Assembly: GCA_002378665.1 (NCBI GenBank)
Contig: DFSO01000061.1
Location: 1 to 22,969 of the forward strand
Length of the DNA stretch: 22,969 nucleotides
Source: Loktanella sp. UBA3435
GTDB lineage: Bacteria > Pseudomonadota > Alphaproteobacteria > Rhodobacterales > Rhodobacteraceae
Direction: 5' to 3'
Shown here: piece by piece, positions 14,643-22,240 of the stretch
Layout of the letters: every line of letters starts with the position of its first letter
Position numbering within the stretch: the first letter of the stretch is position 1
Made by a program: the position numbers and the translations under genes
Notes under the pieces: generated by a model
The model's input: the letters and a program-made list of their open reading frames with translations, nothing else
The model's database searches: none
Told to the model about the DNA's origin: nothing

Positions 14643-16049
14643 ATGACTGTAGCTAAAGTACTTAAACTGATGAAAGACGAAGAAGTCGCCTATGTCGACA
14701 TTCGTTTCACCGACCCACGCGGCAAACTTCAGCACGTAACTGTTGTTTCTGACCTTGTGGACGAAGACTTCCTTGAAGAAGGCTTCATGTTCGACGGCTC
14801 CTCCATCGCCGGTTGGAAATCCATCGACAAGTCCGACATGAAACTGATCCCAGACACCGAAAGCGTCTATGTGGACCCGTTCTATGCTGAAAAAACGATC
14901 TGCATTCACTGCAACGTCGTTGAGCCAGACACTGGCGAAGCCTACGACCGTGACCCACGTGGCACAGCGGAAAAGGCAGAAGCTTACCTCAAGTCCACAG
15001 GTATCGGCGACACAGCTTATTTCGGCCCAGAAGCTGAATTCTTTGTGTTTGATGACGTGCGTTTTCAGGTCTCTGTCAACAAAGTATCTTACCAAGTTGA
15101 CGCGATTGACGGCTCTTGGAACACTGATGCTGAGTTCGAGATGGGCAACACGGGCCACCGTCCAGGCCTGAAGGGTGGTTACTTCCCAGTCAACCCAATC
15201 GACGACGCACAAGACATGCGCGGCGAGATGCTTTCCACCATGAAGCGCATGGGTATGAAAGTTGACAAGCACCACCACGAAGTGGCGTCTTGCCAGCACG
15301 AACTTGGTCTGATTTTCGGCACGCTGACAACACAAGCGGACGAAATCCAGAAGTATAAGTATGTTGTGCACAACGTGGCACAGGCCTACGGCAAATCCGC
15401 GACATTCATGCCAAAGCCGATTTTTGGCGACAATGGCAGCGGTATGCACGTGAACATGTCCATCTTTAAAGATGGTAAGCCATTGTTCGCAGGCGATAAA
15501 TACGCTGACCTGTCACAGGAAGCGCTGTATTTCATCGGCGGTATCCTCAAGCACGCGAAATCCTTGAACGCGATCACAAACCCAACGACCAACTCTTACA
15601 AGCGTCTGGTTCCTGGTTTTGAGGCCCCTGTTCTGCGCGCGTATTCGGCATCCAACCGTTCGGGTGCTGTACGTATTCCTTGGGCTGAAAACCCAAAGGC
15701 AAAGCGCGTTGAGGCCCGTTTTCCAGATCCAGCAGCAAACCCATACCTCGCGTTTGCGGCTCTCTTGATGGCTGGCCTTGACGGCATCAAGAACAAGATC
15801 GATCCAGGTGCGGCGTCTGACAAAGACCTCTACGACCTGCCACCAGAAGAATTGGCAGGCATTCCAACTGTTTGTGGTTCTTTGCGTGAAGCACTCAACG
15901 AGCTGGAAGCAGATCACGAGTACCTGTTGCAGGGTGACGTGTTCACCAAGGGTCAGCTTGACGGCTACATGGCGATCAAATGGGAAGAGGTTTATGCCTA
16001 CGAGCAGACACCACACCCAATCGAGTACAAGCACTACTACAGCTGCTAA
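14643..16049 (+). CDS. glnA: Glutamine synthetase type I
   Basis: ATP-dependent amidation of glutamate, the main ammonium-assimilation step. 468 residues, as in class I-beta enzymes. Active-site features include the DGSSIAGW loop (51-58), Glu130 and Glu132 in FGPEAEF, His269 in GSGMHVN, and the NRSGAVRIP block (338-346). The adenylylation site is Tyr397 in KDLYDLPPEE, so activity should be controlled by GlnE together with the PII protein coded just upstream. AGGGA precedes the start. A UUCG-loop terminator ends the operon. Confidence 0.98.
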   Translation: MTVAKVLKLMKDEEVAYVDIRFTDPRGKLQHVTVVSDLVDEDFLEEGFMFDGSSIAGWKSIDKSDMKLIPDTESVYVDPFYAEKTICIHCNVVEPDTGEAYDRDPRGTAEKAEAYLKSTGIGDTAYFGPEAEFFVFDDVRFQVSVNKVSYQVDAIDGSWNTDAEFEMGNTGHRPGLKGGYFPVNPIDDAQDMRGEMLSTMKRMGMKVDKHHHEVASCQHELGLIFGTLTTQADEIQKYKYVVHNVAQAYGKSATFMPKPIFGDNGSGMHVNMSIFKDGKPLFAGDKYADLSQEALYFIGGILKHAKSLNAITNPTTNSYKRLVPGFEAPVLRAYSASNRSGAVRIPWAENPKAKRVEARFPDPAANPYLAFAALLMAGLDGIKNKIDPGAASDKDLYDLPPEELAGIPTVCGSLREALNELEADHEYLLQGDVFTKGQLDGYMAIKWEEVYAYEQTPHPIEYKHYYSC

Positions 16050-16070
16050 TCCGCAGTTGAGAGATACGAG

Positions 16071-16095
16071 AGGGCGCCTTCGGGCGCCCTTTTTC
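16071..16095 (+). terminator. glnBA terminator with UUCG tetraloop
   Basis: A perfect 8-bp stem, AGGGCGCC (16071-16078) with GGCGCCCT (16083-16090), is capped by C(UUCG)G and followed by a T-run. It is a very stable terminator 21 nt past the glnA stop. Confidence 0.95.
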
Positions 16096-16109
16096 GTTTG
16101 TCACAATCC

Positions 16110-16137
16110 GTGCACAGAGCGTGCACCGCGCGTGCAC
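16110..16137. repeat. Three GTGCAC units at 11-bp period upstream of dddP
   Basis: GTGCAC at 16110-16115, 16121-16126 and 16132-16137, with 5-nt spacers. Each unit is a palindrome and all fall on one face of the helix. The array lies 104-131 nt upstream of the dddP start. A near-copy lies at 6547-6574. Confidence 0.8.
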
Positions 16138-16203
16138 CAAGATTCCGCATGTCGGTAAAATCAGACTGGGAAATGTCGAGAATAGACCTGACTTTTATGC
16201 CCC

Positions 16204-16240
16204 GTGCAGCCGACGATAAGGAAACTTTGGGAGGCTGCAC
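16204..16240 (+). promoter_or_regulatory. Hairpin abutting the dddP start codon
   Basis: GTGCAGCC (16204-16211) pairs perfectly with GGCTGCAC (16233-16240), with a 21-nt loop. The 3' arm ends at the base before the ATG and includes the last two G of the GGGAGG Shine-Dalgarno (16229-16234). If formed in the mRNA it would hinder initiation. Confidence 0.6.
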
Positions 16241-17581
16241 ATGACGACCCATTACCGTGATACCCGCAAGATTGATCCGACACGTGGCGCGACGCTTGCC
16301 GATGGCAGCCCGAATAATGATGACCGCGTTGAGATTGGGCCGACGCAGCTTGCATATAACGAATGGGCGGCGGCTGGGCTTATCCTGCCCGACTTGCCCG
16401 CGATGCGTGCCTTTCGTCACAAGCGGTTGGTTGATGCGGTGAACACTCGCGGCTTTGGCGGTATTTTGATGTTTGATCCGCTCAACATTCGCTACGCCAC
16501 CGACAGCACCAACATGCAGCTTTGGAACACCCATAACGCGTTCCGCGCCTGTCTGGTCTGTGCCGACGGCTATATGGTTGTGTGGGACTATAAAAACGCG
16601 ATGTTCCTGAGCCGCTTTAACCATTTGGTGAATGAACAGCGGTCTGGGGCCGATCTGTTTTACTTTGATCGTGGCGATAAGATTGATGTGGCGGCAGATG
16701 AATTCTCGCGCCAGATGGTCGATCTGATCAAGGAACATGCGGGTGGCAATATGCGGATTGGGGTCGACAAGATCATGATCCATGGGCTTCGCGCGCTTGA
16801 GGCCCAAGGCTTTGACGTGATCCCCGGTGAGGAATTGACCGAGAAAGCCCGATCCGTGAAAGGCCCTGACGAGATTTTAGCGATGCGTTGTGCCAGCAAT
16901 GCCTGCGAGGTCGCCTGTTACGAGATGGAAAAGGCGGCGCGGGCGGGCGTCCCGAATGGCAATATGTCCGAGGATGATATCTGGGCGGTCTTACATGCCG
17001 AGAACATCCGTCGCGGTGGTGAATGGATCGAGACGCGGCTCTTGGCGTCGGGCCCGCGCACCAATCCGTGGTTTCAGGAATGTGGGCAAAGGATCGTCCA
17101 AAACAACGAGATCGTGGCCTTTGATACCGACCTTGTGGGGTCCTACGGCATCTGCATCGACATCAGCCGCACGTGGTGGATTGGCGATAGAAAGCCGCGC
17201 GCGGATATGATTGAAGCCATGAAGATCGGCGTGGAACATATTGAAACCAATATGCAAATGCTGCGGGCTGGTGTGAACGTGCAAGACCTCAGCCGTGGCT
17301 GTCACAAGCTGCCAGATAAGTATCAGGCGCTCAAATACGGCTGCCTGATGCATGGTGTCGGCCTATGCGATGAATGGCCGCTTGTGGCCTATCCTGACCA
17401 GATGGTTGAGGGCGCGTTTGACTATGAGCTGGAGGCTGGCATGACGCTCTGCGTTGAGGCGTTGATTAGCCCCGAGGGGGGCGATTTCTCGATCAAGCTG
17501 GAGGATCAGGTGCTGATTACCGAGGACGGATTCGAGAATTTGACGAAATATCCGCACGACGCCGCGTTGATGGGTCACTAA
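16241..17581 (+). CDS. dddP: DMSP lyase DddP (M24-fold metalloenzyme)
   Basis: Cytoplasmic enzyme that cleaves dimethylsulfoniopropionate to dimethyl sulfide and acrylate. It has the pita-bread fold of M24 peptidases but is a C-S lyase. The 446-residue sequence resembles Roseovarius and Ruegeria DddP throughout, from TRKIDPTRGATL to the end. Every reported active-site residue falls at its expected number: metal ligands Asp295, Asp297, Asp307, His371, Glu406 and Glu421, proposed catalytic base Asp377, and substrate-pocket Trp95 and Tyr366. This separates it from a proline dipeptidase. Two iron ions or another metal pair are reported for the family. It is preceded by a phased GTGCAC array and a start-codon hairpin, and followed after 66 nt by a co-directional hydrolase-OsmC gene. 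Confidence 0.95.
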   Translation: MTTHYRDTRKIDPTRGATLADGSPNNDDRVEIGPTQLAYNEWAAAGLILPDLPAMRAFRHKRLVDAVNTRGFGGILMFDPLNIRYATDSTNMQLWNTHNAFRACLVCADGYMVVWDYKNAMFLSRFNHLVNEQRSGADLFYFDRGDKIDVAADEFSRQMVDLIKEHAGGNMRIGVDKIMIHGLRALEAQGFDVIPGEELTEKARSVKGPDEILAMRCASNACEVACYEMEKAARAGVPNGNMSEDDIWAVLHAENIRRGGEWIETRLLASGPRTNPWFQECGQRIVQNNEIVAFDTDLVGSYGICIDISRTWWIGDRKPRADMIEAMKIGVEHIETNMQMLRAGVNVQDLSRGCHKLPDKYQALKYGCLMHGVGLCDEWPLVAYPDQMVEGAFDYELEAGMTLCVEALISPEGGDFSIKLEDQVLITEDGFENLTKYPHDAALMGH

Positions 17582-17647
17582 ACCGCGAGGTGCGTTGCGT
17601 CCCCTGCCCTTTGCCCTCATTTTGGAGGTGAAAAGCGAGGGACTGCA

Positions 17648-18859
17648 ATGAAAACGGAACGGTTTACTTTTGAAGGTCACGGCGGGCATAAATTGGCCGC
17701 GAGATTGGACATGCCCGAGGGGCCACATCTGGCGACGGCGATCTTTGCGCATTGCTTTACCTGCTCGAAGGATATTACCGCAGCGCGACGCATTTCGGCC
17801 CGTTTGACGACGATGGGCTATGCGGTTTTGCGATTTTATTTCAAGGGGTTGGGCCATCCAGAGGGGGAGTTTGAGAACACCAGCTTTTCCTCGAATGTCG
17901 CGGATTTGATGGCGGCGCATGCGGCTCTGTGCGCGCGCGATATGCAGCCCACGTTGATGATTGGGCATTCGCTTGGCGGGGCTGCTGTGTTGAAGGCCAC
18001 GGCGCAGCTAGCAGGGATCAAAGCGGTGGTCACGATTGGCGCCCCTGCTGATGTGACCCATGTGACCCATAATTTTGCGGCTGCTTTGACGGAAATTAAG
18101 GCGAATGGTGTGGCTGAGGTTGATTTGGGTGGGCGTCCGTTCAGGATTTCTCAAGACTTTGTTGATGATCTGTCGTCAGTATCAATGAAGGAGGCGATCC
18201 ATAACTTACACGCGGCCCTGCTGGTGCTGCATGGCCCCCGCGATGCGGTGGTGGGCGTAGATAATGCGGCGCAGATATTCATGGCAGCAAAGCATCCGAA
18301 AAGCTTTGTCAGTTTGGATGATGCGGATCACTTGATCACGCGGCCTGATGATGCGGAATATGTGGCAGAAGTGATTGCGGCGTGGAGCAGGAAATATCTG
18401 CCGAAAGTAGTGACTGAGGTGGAAGACCCGCTGCCCGAGGGTGTTTTGCGGGTGTCTGAGGCGGACCCTGACGGGTTTTTGCAGGATATCCGCTCGGGCG
18501 ATAACCATAATGCGCTGGCGGATGAGCCGATTAGCTTTGGCGGCACCAATCATGGGATGTCGCCTTACGGGTTTTTGTCGGCCGCTTTGGGGGCCTGTAC
18601 GTCGATGACGATCCGCATGTATGCGCGGCGCAAAAAGATGGCGCTGGTGCATGTCAGCGTGGATGTGAGCCATGCCAAAAGCCATGCGCAGGATGCGGGT
18701 GATAAGGCTGATCAGAAGGTCGATGTATTCTCGCGGATGATCCATCTGGAGGGGGATTTGACGGATGACGAGCAGCAAAGATTGCTAGAGATCGCCGATA
18801 AATGCCCTGTTCACCGGACGTTGGAGCATAGCTCTGTGGTGATTTCGGAATTGGTTTGA
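17648..18859 (+). CDS. Alpha/beta hydrolase-OsmC fusion protein
   Basis: Two-domain cytoplasmic protein of 403 residues. The N-terminal alpha/beta hydrolase (about 1-250) shows a full triad: Ser108 in GHSLGG, Asp199 in GPRDAVV and His228 in DADHL; its substrate is unknown. The C-terminal OsmC/Ohr-like domain (about 262-403) holds the two redox cysteines, Cys317 in GACTSM and Cys386 in DKCPVHRTL, as in thiol peroxidases acting on organic hydroperoxides. The fusion is known in other proteobacteria. It follows dddP by 66 nt with no terminator that I can see, so it may be co-expressed; a protective role during DMSP breakdown is speculation. GAGGGA lies 7-8 nt before the ATG. Confidence 0.9.
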   Translation: MKTERFTFEGHGGHKLAARLDMPEGPHLATAIFAHCFTCSKDITAARRISARLTTMGYAVLRFYFKGLGHPEGEFENTSFSSNVADLMAAHAALCARDMQPTLMIGHSLGGAAVLKATAQLAGIKAVVTIGAPADVTHVTHNFAAALTEIKANGVAEVDLGGRPFRISQDFVDDLSSVSMKEAIHNLHAALLVLHGPRDAVVGVDNAAQIFMAAKHPKSFVSLDDADHLITRPDDAEYVAEVIAAWSRKYLPKVVTEVEDPLPEGVLRVSEADPDGFLQDIRSGDNHNALADEPISFGGTNHGMSPYGFLSAALGACTSMTIRMYARRKKMALVHVSVDVSHAKSHAQDAGDKADQKVDVFSRMIHLEGDLTDDEQQRLLEIADKCPVHRTLEHSSVVISELV

Positions 18860-18864
18860 TGCCA

Positions 18865-18899
18865 TGAAAAAAGGCGCGACCCGTTATGGGTCGCGCCTT
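18865..18899 (-). terminator. Terminator of bioY
   Basis: A perfect 12-bp stem, AAGGCGCGACCC (18871-18882) with GGGTCGCGCCTT (18888-18899), has a 5-nt loop. On the minus strand it runs into six T. On the plus strand only two T follow, so it mainly serves bioY, though it also sits just past the hydrolase-OsmC stop. Confidence 0.9.
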
Positions 18900-18921
18900 A
18901 ATCAATCGTGTTTACGGTGAC

Positions 18922-19527
18922 TTAGCCGCGGAACTTCTGAACGCCTTTCCAGAGCGCTGGAAGAACCATTGCAGCCAGTGCCAGCTTCAATGCGTCGCCG
19001 ATGAGGAATGGTGTGATGCCCCACGCGAGAATTGTGGAGGTGGATTCTGCTGGAAAAATGAACGCCAACCAAGCAAGACCTGGGATGTAGATCAGGGCGT
19101 TGCCAGCAAGCATGGCGACAGACATTTTGCCGAATGAGCGATCCCAGCCAGCGCGTGCTGCAAAGCCAAGCGCCAAAGTCGCAAGAACGTAGCCTGCGAG
19201 GTAGCCGCCTGTGCCGCCCATCATGTAAGACATGCCGTATTTCTCAGCAGAGGAACCTGCGAAAACGTCAAAGCCAGCCATGCCGATCAGCATGTAGCCG
19301 AGGATTGTGACAAGGCCCAAGCGTGGACCGTAAGCCGCACCGAGTGTCAGAACTGCGAATGTCCCCATGGTGATTGGCACTGGCCACATTGGGATGGCGA
19401 TTTTTGCGGAGATTGCGAGGGCTGCGATACCAGCGACCACAAGTGCCGCTTGCTTGGCGAGGTTCAAGCTGCCTTCTTTGCGGGAGATCGCTTCTACGAG
19501 GGTTTTGTCTGTCAGTGCGAGGGCCAT
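18922..19527 (-). CDS. bioY: Biotin transporter substrate-binding component BioY
   Basis: S-component of an energy-coupling-factor biotin importer in the inner membrane. 201 residues, about six hydrophobic helices, with the family motifs WPVPITMGTFAVL (48-60), GAAYGPRLG (63-71) and GGTGGYLAGYVLA (104-116). The energising BioM and BioN are not next to it here; BioY alone can transport in some bacteria. The start follows AAGGAGA at 6 nt. I looked for a BioR-type box (TTATNNATAA-like) upstream and saw none. It is preceded on the same strand by the DUF6314 gene, 73 nt away. Confidence 0.93.
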   Translation of the reverse strand: MALALTDKTLVEAISRKEGSLNLAKQAALVVAGIAALAISAKIAIPMWPVPITMGTFAVLTLGAAYGPRLGLVTILGYMLIGMAGFDVFAGSSAEKYGMSYMMGGTGGYLAGYVLATLALGFAARAGWDRSFGKMSVAMLAGNALIYIPGLAWLAFIFPAESTSTILAWGITPFLIGDALKLALAAMVLPALWKGVQKFRG

Positions 19528-19600
19528 GCCGCTCTCCTTGTTGTTAGCTTTGGCCTATGTTTGCCCGACGTTGCGGCAACACGCAAGTCTGGTTGCGCTC

Positions 19601-20014
19601 TCAGGGCCGATTGTAAGCGGTTACAGAGGTGTAATCCTTGCGCGGGCCAGTCACGATCCAAGTGGCGGACCATGCGGGCCAAGCGGTGAAGTCGTAGGTA
19701 ACGTTGTACCAATCGGCACCGCAGAGGTGGCTGGTGCCGATGGCCGATCCGTCTGGCGTGAAGCCGTGAAAAGGTTTTCCGTCTGCGAAACGCACGGCGA
19801 TGTCGGTGCCAGCTGTGTCCCAAAGGTAGCTGCGCTCGGCCTGAAGTTGCGCCCCTGTCGCAAGGGTCAGTATGCCTTTTTCGCAGTAAAGCAGCCCTGC
19901 CCCGTTGGGCGAAAACGTGGCTGTGCCTGTCATTGTGCCGTCTTGGCCGTATTTGGCATCGGTGATTTGGCGCGAAATCTGCCAATCACCTAAGAAATCT
20001 GTGAGCGTAAGGAT
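19601..20014 (-). CDS. DUF6314-family protein, probable ATC start
   Basis: Protein of unknown function that I recognise as the DUF6314 family of Rhodobacterales, a small lipocalin-like fold. The recognisable sequence runs FLGDWQISRQITDA ... GTATFSPNGAGLLYCEKGIL ... AERSYLWDTAGTDIAVRFADGKPFHGF ... SHLCGADWYNVTYDF ... WSATWIVTGPRKDYTSVTAYNRP. The first ATG in frame is at 19933, but the conserved first strand lies upstream of it, in a frame open to a TAG 5' of it with no ATG, GTG or TTG. The best start is ATC at 20014, with GAGAGG 7-8 nt upstream, giving 137 residues. Alternatives are a sequencing error, a frameshift, or a truncated product from 19933. It lies divergent to purB. Confidence 0.68.
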   Translation of the reverse strand: MLTLTDFLGDWQISRQITDAKYGQDGTMTGTATFSPNGAGLLYCEKGILTLATGAQLQAERSYLWDTAGTDIAVRFADGKPFHGFTPDGSAIGTSHLCGADWYNVTYDFTAWPAWSATWIVTGPRKDYTSVTAYNRP

Positions 20015-20105
20015 GGTTTTCCCTCTCTTTACCTTGAGACATGTGGTTTTGCCCCTTATGACCCAAGCCTATCTGCTGCCCAATCACAAAATAAGGTCTG
20101 CCCAT

Positions 20106-21413
20106 ATGATCCCGCGTTATTCCCGCCCCGACATGGTTGCTATCTGGTCCCCAGAAACGAAATTCAAAATCTGGTATGAGATCGAGGCGCATGCTTGCGA
20201 TGCGATGGCCGATCTGGGTGTGATCCCGCGCGAGAATGCCGAGGCCGTTTGGAAAGCCAAAGACGTTGAGTTTGATGTGGCCCGTATTGACGAGATCGAG
20301 GCTGTCACCAAGCACGACGTTATCGCGTTTTTGACGCATCTGGCCGAGCATGTTGGTTCTGATATGGCCCGCTTTGTACATCAAGGCATGACGTCTTCGG
20401 ATGTTTTGGACACGTGTTTCAACGTCCAATTGGTCCGCGCGTCTGACTTGCTGCTCGCTGATATGGACCGTTTGCTGGCGGCGCTGAAAACCCGCGCGAT
20501 GGAGCATAAAGACACGCCGCGCATTGGCCGCTCCCACGGTATTCATGCGGAACCGACCACTATGGGCCTGACATTTGCCCGCTTCTACGCCGAGATGGAC
20601 CGCAACCGTGCGCGTCTGATCAATGCGCGCGCAGAGATTGCAACGGGCGCTATTTCTGGCGCTGTTGGCACGTTTGCGAACGTTGATCCACGTGTGGAAG
20701 AGCATGTTTGCGAAAAGCTGGGCCTGACGCCAGAGCCGATTTCAACCCAAGTCATCCCGCGCGACCGTCATGCGATGTTCTTTGCGACTTTGGGTGTGGT
20801 GGCCTCTGGCATCGAAAATATCGCGACTGAGATCCGCCACATGCAGCGGACTGAAGTGCTTGAGGGTGCTGAGTATTTCAGCGTCGGTCAAAAGGGCTCA
20901 TCCGCGATGCCGCATAAGAAGAACCCGATTTTGACGGAGAACCTGACAGGTCTGGCGCGTCTGGTCCGTATGTCGGTGATCCCTGCGATGGAGAACGTCG
21001 CACTGTGGCACGAGCGCGATATCTCGCATTCCTCTGTCGAGCGCACGATTGGCCCAGACACGACAATCACGCTTGATTTTGCGCTGAACCGTTTGGCGGG
21101 TGTTGTCGAGAAAATGATCATCTATCCAGAGAACATGATGGCGAATATGCACAAGTTCCGCGGCCTGATCATGTCGCAGCGCGTGCTGCTGGCATTGACC
21201 CAAGCGGGCGTGAGCCGTGAGGACAGCTATTCTTACGTGCAGCGTAACGCCTTGAAAGTTTGGGATAATAACGCCGACTTTAAGACGGAATTGCTCGCTG
21301 ACGCAGATGTGCGCAAGGCGCTGTCTGCCGAAGAGATCGAAGAAAAGTTCGACCTTGGGTATCATACCAAGCACGTTGATACGATCTTTGCCCGCGTGTT
21401 TGGCAAAGCCTAA
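20106..21413 (+). CDS. purB: Adenylosuccinate lyase
   Basis: Acts twice in purine synthesis, releasing fumarate from SAICAR and from adenylosuccinate. 435 residues, as in the common bacterial type, starting MIPRYSRPDMVAIWSPETKF. The fumarase/aspartase signature GSSAMPHKKNP is at about 264-274, with His144 in GRSHGIHAEP and Thr96-Ser98 in QGMTSSDVLDTC. The start at 20106 fits the family; the frame is open to 19905 but that extension runs through the DUF6314 gene and looks non-coding. AAGG lies about 10 nt upstream. It is convergent with luxI. Confidence 0.97.
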   Translation: MIPRYSRPDMVAIWSPETKFKIWYEIEAHACDAMADLGVIPRENAEAVWKAKDVEFDVARIDEIEAVTKHDVIAFLTHLAEHVGSDMARFVHQGMTSSDVLDTCFNVQLVRASDLLLADMDRLLAALKTRAMEHKDTPRIGRSHGIHAEPTTMGLTFARFYAEMDRNRARLINARAEIATGAISGAVGTFANVDPRVEEHVCEKLGLTPEPISTQVIPRDRHAMFFATLGVVASGIENIATEIRHMQRTEVLEGAEYFSVGQKGSSAMPHKKNPILTENLTGLARLVRMSVIPAMENVALWHERDISHSSVERTIGPDTTITLDFALNRLAGVVEKMIIYPENMMANMHKFRGLIMSQRVLLALTQAGVSREDSYSYVQRNALKVWDNNADFKTELLADADVRKALSAEEIEEKFDLGYHTKHVDTIFARVFGKA

Positions 21414-21421
21414 AAGATCAT

Positions 21422-21449
21422 TCGGCCTGACGCCCCCGCGTCAGGCCGA
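21422..21449. terminator. Hairpin between purB and luxI
   Basis: A perfect 11-bp stem, TCGGCCTGACG (21422-21432) with CGTCAGGCCGA (21439-21449), has a 6-nt loop. No T-run follows on either strand, so it is not a textbook Rho-independent terminator, but its position between two convergent genes suggests it stops or stabilises both mRNAs. Confidence 0.6.
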
Positions 21450-21461
21450 TCGATATGCGGC

Positions 21462-22115
21462 TTACACGACGGATGGTGCGTGAAGCGGCTGTGGTTGTGG
21501 ACGGTGTGTCGCCCGAGGAATATGCGGCATAGTACGTTTTGCAGGCATCGACAGCACAGCATAACGACGACCATCACCCTCATTGAGATATGGCTCTCCA
21601 ATCCGTTCGGCATCAAAGCCAAGCTGACGCAGCGCACGCATCAGTGCCAAGGGTGAGAGCGACATCAGGTTTGAGGCCCCCTTCTCGGCTGCGACATCGA
21701 CCAAGCCTTGCACGATCAAGCCGAGGCATTTGCTACGATCCGCGTGGGTATCGACGTCATTGGACATCACAAGGCGGGTACATTCCCACATCTCGTTTGT
21801 CTCGACGTCCGCTTTCATCACGCTTGGCGGGATGTCGATCAGTTTGCCTTTAAGCGCATCGCGGAGCATGTGGGTGTGGTTGCCCCATTTTGCAGTCGTT
21901 GGCATGACGCGCGCGCCGCCAATGACCTCTCCATCACGCAAGACGACCGAATAGTAGGCCTGCGGATTGTCGTATTGATCCATCTCCACCGAATCATCGT
22001 GTGGGATATCCCATCCAAGCTCATCGACGAAAAACCGCTTCCGAAGTGCGAGAAAATCGAAAAATGCGGTTCCATGCAAATGAAGTTGCGCGAGGTTAAA
22101 AGTAATTTGTTCCAT
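21462..22115 (-). CDS. Acyl-homoserine-lactone synthase (LuxI family)
   Basis: Makes an acyl-homoserine lactone signal from S-adenosylmethionine and an acyl carrier. 217 residues. The invariant LuxI residues are visible: Arg25, Phe29 and Trp35 in LRKRFFVDELGW, Asp46 and Asp49 in DQYDN, Arg69 in GGARVMPT, and Glu111 and Arg114 in WECTRLV. The C-terminus ends in a Pro/His-rich stretch (about 196-217) that looks unstructured. The acyl chain length cannot be read from sequence. AGGAGG lies 6 nt before the ATG, a very strong site. The LuxR gene lies directly upstream on the same strand. A 28-bp inverted repeat lies 44-71 nt upstream of the start. Confidence 0.9.
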   Translation of the reverse strand: MEQITFNLAQLHLHGTAFFDFLALRKRFFVDELGWDIPHDDSVEMDQYDNPQAYYSVVLRDGEVIGGARVMPTTAKWGNHTHMLRDALKGKLIDIPPSVMKADVETNEMWECTRLVMSNDVDTHADRSKCLGLIVQGLVDVAAEKGASNLMSLSPLALMRALRQLGFDAERIGEPYLNEGDGRRYAVLSMPAKRTMPHIPRATHRPQPQPLHAPSVV

Positions 22116-22158
22116 GTCCGCCTCCTATGTGGCGAGTTAAAAATACCACTACACCTTA

Positions 22159-22186
22159 TGATTGTAACAAATTCCTGCGACAATCA
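22159..22186. promoter_or_regulatory. Inverted repeat upstream of luxI, candidate operator
   Basis: TGATTGT (22159-22165) and ACAATCA (22180-22186), perfect 7-bp arms with a 14-nt spacer. Next to it TTGT-A-ACAA (22162-22170) overlaps one arm. It does not match the classical 20-bp lux box, but its place, in the gap between luxR and luxI, suits a regulator site. Confidence 0.5.
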
Positions 22187-22240
22187 CTCGATACCGAATC
22201 GGCGTTAAGTCTTAGTTAACCATTTTAGGAGTTGGGACGC

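Noticed and set aside
14640..15449. Long open frame (269 codons) antisense to glnA
   Set aside because: glnA is certain on the other strand; the antisense protein has no recognisable domain and reflects glnA codon bias.
16110..16137. CRISPR-like array
   Set aside because: Units are 6 bp with 5-nt spacers and no cas genes are near; this is an operator-type or dispersed repeat.
16046..16807. 253-codon frame antisense to dddP
   Set aside because: It covers the glnA terminator and the dddP coding sequence and has no domain.
16241..17581. Xaa-Pro aminopeptidase annotation
   Set aside because: The M24 fold is shared, but the DddP-specific residues and end-to-end resemblance favour DMSP lyase.
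19528..19600. BioR operator or biotin control site before bioY
   Set aside because: No TTATNNATAA-like palindrome seen; only a small GTTGC-G-GCAAC (19570-19580), too short to weigh.
19512..19985. 157-codon minus-strand frame between bioY and purB
   Set aside because: Arg/His-rich and in a different frame from the DUF6314 sequence, which fits the same DNA far better.
19905..20105. N-terminal extension of purB
   Set aside because: It would run through the DUF6314 gene; family length and sequence support the start at 20106.
22116..22240. Classical 20-bp lux box before luxI
   Set aside because: I looked for an ACCTG-type dyad with CAGGT and found none; only the 28-bp repeat is present.
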